DNA of 35,046 nucleotides from Kiritimatiellia bacterium (GTDB taxonomy: Bacteria > Verrucomicrobiota > Kiritimatiellia > RFP12 > UBA1067). A program made the position numbers and the translations under genes. Of the stretch, positions 30,317 to 35,046 are shown one piece after another. The stretch is taken from NCBI GenBank assembly GCA_017450695.1, contig JAFSTA010000043.1, positions 1 to 35,046 on the forward strand, written 5' to 3'. Position 1 is the stretch's first letter, and each line of letters starts with the position of its first letter. The notes below the pieces were generated by a model. That model did not search any database. It saw only the letters and a program-made list of their open reading frames with translations, and was not told where the DNA came from.

Positions 30317-30673
30317 ATGAATACTGGGTTGACAGAATTGGGCAGGTTTTTAAGGAAATTACGGATTGACAGGGGCGAGTTGCTCCGTGATATGGCGAAG
30401 AAACTTGGCGTGACAGTTTCTTTCCTATCGGCTGTGGAGAACGGGAAGCGTGGTATGCCGTCGGAGTGGGGAAACTTGCTTTCGAACGTGTATAGGCTTT
30501 CTCCGGAACAATGCGGCGAACTTGATGTAGCGGTGGCGGCGAGCGAAAAAGGGGTTGCGCTGAAATTTGACGGATTGTCATCGACAAACCGTCGTCTTAG
30601 TGCTGCCTTCGCGCGGAAAATCCGCTCTTTCACGCAGGAGGAGCAAAAAAAGTTGGAGGAGATTCTTCTTTGA
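30317..30673 (+). CDS. XRE-family helix-turn-helix regulator
   Basis: This 118-residue DNA-binding protein has a helix-turn-helix at residues about 7-62: LGRFLRKLRIDRGELLRDMA, KKLGVTVSFLSAVENGKRGM, then SEWGNLLSNVYRLSPEQCGE. The C-terminal tail (LSAAFARKIRSFTQEEQKKL) is helical and typical of regulators paired with ImmA/IrrE proteases. ATG 30317 has AAAGGGG upstream. A strong promoter with a palindrome over the -35 suggests it represses its own operon. Its stop overlaps the TTG start of the peptidase gene, so the pair is coupled, as in phage and ICE switches where the protease removes the repressor. Confidence 0.9.
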   Translation: MNTGLTELGRFLRKLRIDRGELLRDMAKKLGVTVSFLSAVENGKRGMPSEWGNLLSNVYRLSPEQCGELDVAVAASEKGVALKFDGLSSTNRRLSAAFARKIRSFTQEEQKKLEEILL

Positions 30674-31347
30674 AACGGACTTACAGCATATGTAAACGCG
30701 GAATCCGCGATGACGGCTTTTGCGTTTCGCCGAAGTCCGCTGCGGATATCCGTTTTTGGGCCGAACGCATCCGGAAGATGTTTTTTCCGCATGGGCACAA
30801 ATTCATTGATATCGCAAAACTGATTGATTGCGAAATGCCGGTAGCTTATGAAAATTTCCATTGCGAGATCGTGACGGACGATGAGTTGCCAGGACGAGAA
30901 GCTGAATTCGACCCGTTCGCATTTTGTATCCGAATACGTGAGTCTGTGTACTTGGGGGCTTGCGAGATGGACGGACATTGTCGGTTCACGCTCGCGCATG
31001 AACTCGGACACCTGTTTTTGCACCGAGACCAGACTCTGGCATTTGGTTTTCCGATTCGTGGGGGGGAGATCCCGTATTATCGTAACTCTGAATGGCAAGC
31101 GGACACTTTCGCTCGAAATCTGCTGGTGCCCGTTGAGATGGCACGGGGTATGACGGTGGACGCAATCTCAATGTGTTTGAGGTCTCAAAAGGAGTGGCGA
31201 GAATTGTCCACCGGGAGGCACAGACAGAGTTTGCGAGTGAATCACGGCGTATGTCTCGAAACGATTGTTGCAACGATCATAAATGCGGATTTTTACCGGG
31301 GGTGGATTGGAGTCTTTACTGAAAGATTCTCCAGACGGGAATTCTAG
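30670..31347 (+). CDS. ImmA/IrrE-family metallopeptidase
   Basis: This 225-residue protein has the zinc motif H110-E-L-G-H114 in CRFTLAHELGHLFLH and a third ligand, probably E141, in SEWQADTFARNLLVP, all typical of the family. It likely cleaves the XRE protein encoded before it. The start is TTG at 30670, inside the overlap TTGA with the stop of the regulator gene. The N-terminal region (FWAERIRKMFFPHGHKFIDI) is helical, and the last 60 residues include a winged-helix-like RVNHGVCLETIVATIINA segment. Base composition is more AT-rich than the surrounding chromosome. 27 bases separate it from the MGGRGA gene, so all five genes to 32771 probably form one transcript. Confidence 0.9.
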   Translation: MKRTYSICKRGIRDDGFCVSPKSAADIRFWAERIRKMFFPHGHKFIDIAKLIDCEMPVAYENFHCEIVTDDELPGREAEFDPFAFCIRIRESVYLGACEMDGHCRFTLAHELGHLFLHRDQTLAFGFPIRGGEIPYYRNSEWQADTFARNLLVPVEMARGMTVDAISMCLRSQKEWRELSTGRHRQSLRVNHGVCLETIVATIINADFYRGWIGVFTERFSRREF

Positions 31348-31374
31348 TCCGGAGATGCAAAGAAAGGAAATCGT

Positions 31375-31776
31375 ATGGGAGGAAGAGGTGCTGCAAGCGG
31401 TCTCGCGCTATATCGGGACAGGCATGGACACATGATCACGTATGGAAGTGAATTCCGGTGTCTCCTGCAAGTCAAGAAGATCAAGTTCGTCACGTTAAGG
31501 AATCAACAGGAGAGTCCACGAATTCCACTCGAAACACAGACCCCGAAACGTATTTATGTATTGGTTGGCAAGAAGGGTGAGTTGAAAGCGATTTCCTTCT
31601 ACGATGCACAAGGGAAAAGAAGGCTCCAACTTGATCTTGACCATCCTCACGGAGGCATTCAGCCACACAGGCATGCGGGATATGGGCATGACGAGGGGAA
31701 ACCTTTACGGCATTCTGAGAAAAGGATGGTCTCGATCATCGAAAAAATCTGGAGGAATAGAAATGGAAACAACTAA
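31375..31776 (+). CDS. Small His-rich MGGRGA protein of unknown function, possible effector
   Basis: I do not recognise a named family. The 133-residue protein opens MGGRGAASG, a start seen in phage- and ICE-borne proteins (from memory). The central part predicts beta strands (KRIYVLVGKKGELKAISFYD). Residues 76-105 contain AQGKRRLQLDLDHPHGGIQP and then HRHAGYGH, with histidines at 90, 92, 98, 100 and 105, which could be a metal or catalytic site like those in small nuclease toxins. The C-terminus is basic. AAAGGA precedes the ATG. The downstream gene overlaps by 14 bases, an arrangement frequent for toxin-immunity or effector-partner pairs, but toxicity is untested inference. Confidence 0.65.
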   Translation: MGGRGAASGLALYRDRHGHMITYGSEFRCLLQVKKIKFVTLRNQQESPRIPLETQTPKRIYVLVGKKGELKAISFYDAQGKRRLQLDLDHPHGGIQPHRHAGYGHDEGKPLRHSEKRMVSIIEKIWRNRNGNN

Positions 31777-32083
31777 CGCGAAACCGGAACTCTATAAGGC
31801 TAATGATCTCATGACGTACCGGCAGTGGATTACTTTGATGGAGGAATTCGGGCATATTTGGTTCTATCTCGATGGGTCGTATTACTTTTTATTTCCTCTG
31901 GGAGACCATCGATACGGGATGTGCTTGGGAGAGGATGAGGCGACGGGAAATCTTCCCCGATGGAAATTCGATTCCGAGGAGGAGTTTATCCATGTGCCGA
32001 TGTTTGGGGGAAAGTCTATTCTTGAAAGAGCTGCCGATGTCCTCTCTTGGGATCCACCATTTTTCAGCACGGGAAAAAAATGA
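31763..32083 (+). CDS. Small acidic/aromatic protein overlapping the MGGRGA gene, possible partner or immunity protein
   Basis: This 106-residue protein is not recognised. ATG 31763 is selected because GGAGGA lies 6 bases upstream, inside the end of the preceding gene, giving a 14-base overlap. The sequence is rich in aromatic and acidic residues: YRQWITLMEEFGHIWFYLDG, SYYFLFPLGDHRYGMCLGED and KFDSEEEFIHVPMF. It has no signal peptide and no obvious catalytic motif. Its size, acidity and overlap with a basic His-rich protein resemble immunity proteins, but this is context only. The DUF4417 gene follows 10 bases later. Confidence 0.65.
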   Translation: METTNAKPELYKANDLMTYRQWITLMEEFGHIWFYLDGSYYFLFPLGDHRYGMCLGEDEATGNLPRWKFDSEEEFIHVPMFGGKSILERAADVLSWDPPFFSTGKK

Positions 32084-32093
32084 AGGGGGGGGA

Positions 32094-32771
32094 ATGTCTG
32101 ACAATTCGAGTCAAGGGGATTTTTCGCCAATCGAGAGATACTGGGGGCGGAATTTCAAATTTGATCTCGCCAAGGAGAGCTTGCGTTTTGGGGAGTTTCC
32201 TCCAATTCGCGGATGTGGCAAGGTGCCGCAATGTTTACTTTCCATTACCGACTTCAAGAAGGTATGTTGGCCCGGTGCATTCGTCCACACTTTCAAGGAT
32301 GACTATAAGTTCGATACGCGGAACGGTGTGTGGTATGAGACCGAAAAGCTTGTGGAGGTACTCCTTAAGAAGCGAATGGGAATGCTTTCGCCGGACTTTT
32401 CGACATTCTCCGATGCACATCCCGAAATTTGCAAGTGGAACTTCTTTCGATCCAGACTTGTCGGTTACCAACTGGAATGTGCCGGAGTCGAGGTGATTCC
32501 TACATTGATGTGGTGGAAAGGTGTGAAGATTGATTTCGTGTTGCAGGGATTGGTGCCGGGCGGAGTTTACGCCGTATCGACAATCAACGCGGCGAAGAAC
32601 CGAACGGAATGTGCGGAGTATGGTTCGCACATTCGCGAGATATGTGCCATTCTAAAACCGAGAGTGCTTCTTGTGCACGGTGTCGCGGATGGGATTGACT
32701 GGGGAGGACAAGTAATACAGGTTTATCCAAACGGATCGTATGACTGGACGAGATCCGGAAAGACGGCGTGA
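32094..32771 (+). CDS. DUF4417 protein
   Basis: This 225-residue protein matches the DUF4417 pattern: FGEFPPIRGCGKVPQCLLS, FVHTFKDDYKFDTRNGVWYE, then MLSPDFSTFSDAHPEICKWN, FFRSRLVGYQLECAGVEVIP and LVPGGVYAVSTINAAKN. DUF4417 proteins are common in phages, ICEs and defence-like islands of Firmicutes and others; no biochemical function is established to my knowledge. The region PRVLLVHGVADGIDWGG near the end is conserved in style. ATG 32094 has a purine-rich AAGGGGGGGGA upstream. It is the last gene of the XRE-ImmA-led operon. Confidence 0.8.
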   Translation: MSDNSSQGDFSPIERYWGRNFKFDLAKESLRFGEFPPIRGCGKVPQCLLSITDFKKVCWPGAFVHTFKDDYKFDTRNGVWYETEKLVEVLLKKRMGMLSPDFSTFSDAHPEICKWNFFRSRLVGYQLECAGVEVIPTLMWWKGVKIDFVLQGLVPGGVYAVSTINAAKNRTECAEYGSHIREICAILKPRVLLVHGVADGIDWGGQVIQVYPNGSYDWTRSGKTA

Positions 32772-32794
32772 GAACGAGAGAGAACATAGAAAAT

Positions 32795-32836
32795 AACGGC
32801 TTTCCGCCCCCAAACGGTTATGCCAGAAAAGCCGTT
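32795..32836. repeat. Inverted repeat after the DUF4417 gene
   Basis: AACGGCTTT (32795-32803) and AAAGCCGTT (32828-32836) form a 9-bp stem with a 24-base loop. There is no U-run, so a terminator role is uncertain. Confidence 0.4.
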
Positions 32837-32895
32837 CACCTAAATGGTGAAAGTCCGTCTTGTTCCGGAGTGCCGATATTCTTCCGATAGGTGAA

Positions 32896-32975
32896 GCACG
32901 GAATACACGGAACTCACGGAATCGCCGTTCCAAGAAGCGAATGATTTTCCGTGTATTCCGTGTGTGCCGTGGTTT
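32896..32975. repeat. CACGGA-type inverted repeat
   Basis: The left arm is GCACGGAATACACGGAAC plus TCACGGAA (32896-32922). The right arm (about 32945-32975) has TTTTCCGTGTATTCCGTG and TGTGCCGTGGTTTT. It is the third site of the family also seen at 5520-5548 and 8368-8425. The rest of 32837-33156 shows no gene. Confidence 0.65.
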
Positions 32976-33156
32976 TTCAAAGTGTCCAACAGAGGAATTG
33001 AAAATGCGTAAAACGCATACGAGGCAATTTCAAGCAACGACCTTTCGAAATCGACTCGTCGCCGCACCTCGAATCTGGTGTGCTAAACTTTCTGGAACAG
33101 GTCGTTTTCGGGAGCGGCCAATCGCGATCCTGTGGCGGGAACTGAGTTCATCCGCC

Positions 33157-34485
33157 TCAGAGGAAGACGATCATCGCGCTGCCGCCGGCGGGCAGCGAAA
33201 TCTTCCCGTCGGCAACGCCCTCGCCCGTGAGGGTGAGCGTGTTCTCGCCGTCGATGCGCAGCACCTGGACGTTCGCAAGGTCCACGCCCGTGAGATCGAG
33301 GCGAACCGCCACTTCCCCGCCCACGTTCGCCAGCAGCAGGATCCTGCGCCCCTTTCCGGACGCGCCCAGCACCGCAATCTGATCCGGGGTGTTCGTCCCC
33401 GTCGCCACCTCCCCGCCTAGCTTGTACGCCTCGTTGAACGCCACGAACGGATAGTAGGCAAGGCTCGGACGCCAGGTGTCGGGGTTGAAGAGCCCGGCGT
33501 ACCTGTCGGGCGAAAAGCGCGCGTCGTAGTAGCAAAGCACCGAGGTCGTCGTCTTCTTCTGCATCTCCAGCATCACGGCCATCACCTTCGCCGCCGTCGC
33601 CGGATTCGCCCGATCGCCGCCCGGATTCCACTCGTTCATGATGTCTTCCGCCGCGCCGTAGCCGTGCTTTTCCAGCAGCTTCCTGACGTCCTGGGCGCGC
33701 TTCACGCAGGCACCCGGCGTACCGTAGCAGTGCCAAGAGAAGAAGTCGAGCGGCACCTGGTGCGCGGCCATGTGGCCGAGGAACCGGTCGGCCCACTTCA
33801 GATCCCAGGCGAGCGCCGGCCCGCCGATGCGGAGCTTCGGGAATTTCGCCTTCAGATGACTGGCCGCCACCGCGTGGAAGTCGAAGTACTGTTCGGGCGT
33901 GCCGGACCAGGTAGCGCTTTTCCGGGCGGGGTCGTCGCAACCGCCGTCGGCCTCGTTCCAAATCTCCCAGTAGTCGATCTTCGCCTTCATCCCGTTCGCC
34001 CACCCCTCCGTGTAGTGCCGGATCACGTGTTCGCAAATCCGCGCCCACTTGGCGAAATCCTTCGGCGGGTGGATGCGGTACGAGCGGAGGTCGTGCCGGT
34101 TCTCGATCGTCACGCCCAGGCGGAAGAAGGGCTCCACGCCGTGGGCGAGTAGCTGTCGGACGAGGTCGTCCGTGAAGGCGAAGTCGTAGTTCTCCTCCTT
34201 GGTCTCGTCCGCGTCAAAGTTGCGGAAAAGGTTAGGGATGTCCACCCACAGCCCGCCGCCGAGCCAGCCGCCCACGTCGTGGAGGCGCGAATACGGGATC
34301 CCCGCGCGCTGCAGGTACTTGAACATCCCGTACTGCGTGAAGATGAACGGCGGCTGCCCGACGCCGTGCATCGCCCGCAACGGACGCACCACCTTCGTGA
34401 AATCGCCCGTGACGACCGCCTCCGGCGCACCGAAGGCATTCGCGCCGATTGCGGCCGCCACCGCCAACATCAACAGTTTTCTCAT
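33157..34485 (-). CDS. Secreted GH39-like glycoside hydrolase
   Basis: This 442-residue protein has a signal peptide (MRKLLMLAVAAAIGANAFGA). The clan A (beta/alpha)8 pattern is clear: LRAMHGVGQPPF, FKYLQRAGIPYSRLHDVGG, the acid/base E178 in DYWEIWNEADGG, FSWHCYGTPG, and the predicted nucleophile E285 in DIMNEWNPGGDR. A C-terminal beta-sandwich (RILLLANVGGEVAVRLDLTG, ADGKISLPAGGSAMIVFL) completes it. This fits GH39 beta-xylosidases and relatives, though GH5 or GH30-like activity is possible. AAAGGAA lies about 9 bases upstream of the start. The aldolase fragment lies 90 bases upstream on the same strand, without evident functional link. Confidence 0.8.
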   Translation of the reverse strand: MRKLLMLAVAAAIGANAFGAPEAVVTGDFTKVVRPLRAMHGVGQPPFIFTQYGMFKYLQRAGIPYSRLHDVGGWLGGGLWVDIPNLFRNFDADETKEENYDFAFTDDLVRQLLAHGVEPFFRLGVTIENRHDLRSYRIHPPKDFAKWARICEHVIRHYTEGWANGMKAKIDYWEIWNEADGGCDDPARKSATWSGTPEQYFDFHAVAASHLKAKFPKLRIGGPALAWDLKWADRFLGHMAAHQVPLDFFSWHCYGTPGACVKRAQDVRKLLEKHGYGAAEDIMNEWNPGGDRANPATAAKVMAVMLEMQKKTTTSVLCYYDARFSPDRYAGLFNPDTWRPSLAYYPFVAFNEAYKLGGEVATGTNTPDQIAVLGASGKGRRILLLANVGGEVAVRLDLTGVDLANVQVLRIDGENTLTLTGEGVADGKISLPAGGSAMIVFL

Positions 34486-34575
34486 TCTGGTTGTTCCTTT
34501 CTCTTGGGTATCGGATTCCCCCTCGCTAGCACGTCTGCAGAGAGAAGGATGTTGCTGCTTGCCGTCACGTCAATT

Positions 34576-35046
34576 CTATCGTCCCGCGAAGAACTTGATC
34601 AGCCGCTGCACATGCGTCGCGCATTCGTCGATGATCGGATCGGCCAGCTTGTCTGGCGGCACGAACGCGCCGTTGAGGTCGCCAAAGACTTTCAACGTGG
34701 ACTGGATGTAGCCGTCGAGGAATTCCGTGGCGATGTTCACCTTGGCGATGCCGCTCTCGATCGCGCGGCGCACGTCGGCGAGCGGCGTGCCGCTGCCGCC
34801 GTGGAGGACGAGCGGCGTGTCCGGCAACGCGTCCGCGATGGCGGCGCAGCGCGGGATGTCGAGCTTGGGCTCCGCCTTGTAGTAGCCGTGCGCGGTGCCG
34901 ATCGAGACGGCCAGCGCGTCCACGCCGGTCGCCTTCGCGAAGTTCACGGCCTCATCGACATCCGTGAGCGCGGTCTCGTCGCCCTGCGCGACGTGGCCGA
35001 TCTCGCCTTCGCACGTGGCGCCGAGCGCATGGGCGTAGTCGGCCAC
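34576..35046 (-). CDS. Class II ketose-bisphosphate aldolase, C-terminal part (start outside window)
   Basis: The frame is open to the window edge, so the protein is cut and the first codon seen (GTG, Val) is internal. The visible 156 residues have class II aldolase signatures: GATCEGEIGHVAQGDE with a metal-site glutamate, ALAVSIGTAHGYYKAEPKLD with a zinc-binding His, PLVLHGGSGTPLADVRRAIE with a second His and the phosphate loop, and VNIATEFLDGYIQ. It splits fructose-1,6-bisphosphate or tagatose-bisphosphate to triose phosphates in the cytoplasm. The fba and gat/kba types cannot be separated from this fragment. Confidence 0.9.
   Translation of the reverse strand: MADYAHALGATCEGEIGHVAQGDETALTDVDEAVNFAKATGVDALAVSIGTAHGYYKAEPKLDIPRCAAIADALPDTPLVLHGGSGTPLADVRRAIESGIAKVNIATEFLDGYIQSTLKVFGDLNGAFVPPDKLADPIIDECATHVQRLIKFFAGR

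Overview
The window looks like a chromosomal segment of a free-living or gut-associated member of the PVC superphylum, most likely Kiritimatiellota or Lentisphaerota. This is inference. It rests on four things: many singly placed secreted glycoside hydrolases (GH2, GH97, GH29-like, DUF4838, GH39-like); a large surface protein with a DPNDPS-type C-terminal module; a PD-(D/E)XK nuclease of the 'transposase family' type; and intergenic regions full of CACGGA-type and short-hairpin repeats. Most coding sequence is GC-rich. Two stretches (about 27160-28010 and 30200-32770) are visibly richer in A+T and look acquired or recombined.

Layout. 3-950 is the 3' end of a large surface protein. 1162-5211 is a minus-strand cluster of five exported proteins, including LpoB-like and YcfL-like lipoproteins that resemble the enterobacterial ycfL-lpoB pair. 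It has a good promoter at 5276-5304. 5969-16973 carries four secreted carbohydrate-active proteins on the plus strand, interrupted by a 152-residue unknown protein and an Rpn/PDDEXK_2 nuclease with a 21-bp coding repeat. 17279-18968 holds a near-consensus promoter, a 31-residue very basic peptide gene that looks almost leaderless, tRNA-Cys, a strong terminator, and hisH-hisF. 19223-21441 holds a SAM methyltransferase and a CPA2-type cation/proton antiporter. 21714-23705 (minus) is a secreted metallopeptidase of the basic secretory protein type.

The second half holds two candidate defence or mobile modules. 24531-29285 (minus) is a tightly coupled three-gene restriction-modification operon: a short methyltransferase-like protein lacking the NPPY motif, an Eco57I-type adenine methyltransferase with NPPY, and a helicase with a GIY-YIG-type (T5orf172) N-terminus. 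The predicted target-recognition half of the methyltransferase is AT-rich, unlike its flanks. 30236-32771 (plus) is a five-gene module with its own promoter and a possible operator: XRE regulator, ImmA/IrrE peptidase, a His-rich MGGRGA protein, an overlapping small protein, and a DUF4417 protein. 33157-35046 (minus) has a GH39-like hydrolase and a class II aldolase cut by the window edge.

The intergenic space is unusually structured. Family A is a 208-bp element with inverted ends (11415-11622, 23842-24049, and an interrupted copy at 29646-30091). The interrupted copy contains a second element, family B, flanked by a 7-bp direct duplication, so it records a nested insertion. Other repeats are arrays of tiny perfect hairpins (5401-5488, 17001-17083, 19005-19087, 21517-21649), a 10-bp-period ATCGA array (1021-1100, with a shorter relative at 17121-17150), and CACGGA inverted repeats (8368-8425, 32896-32975).
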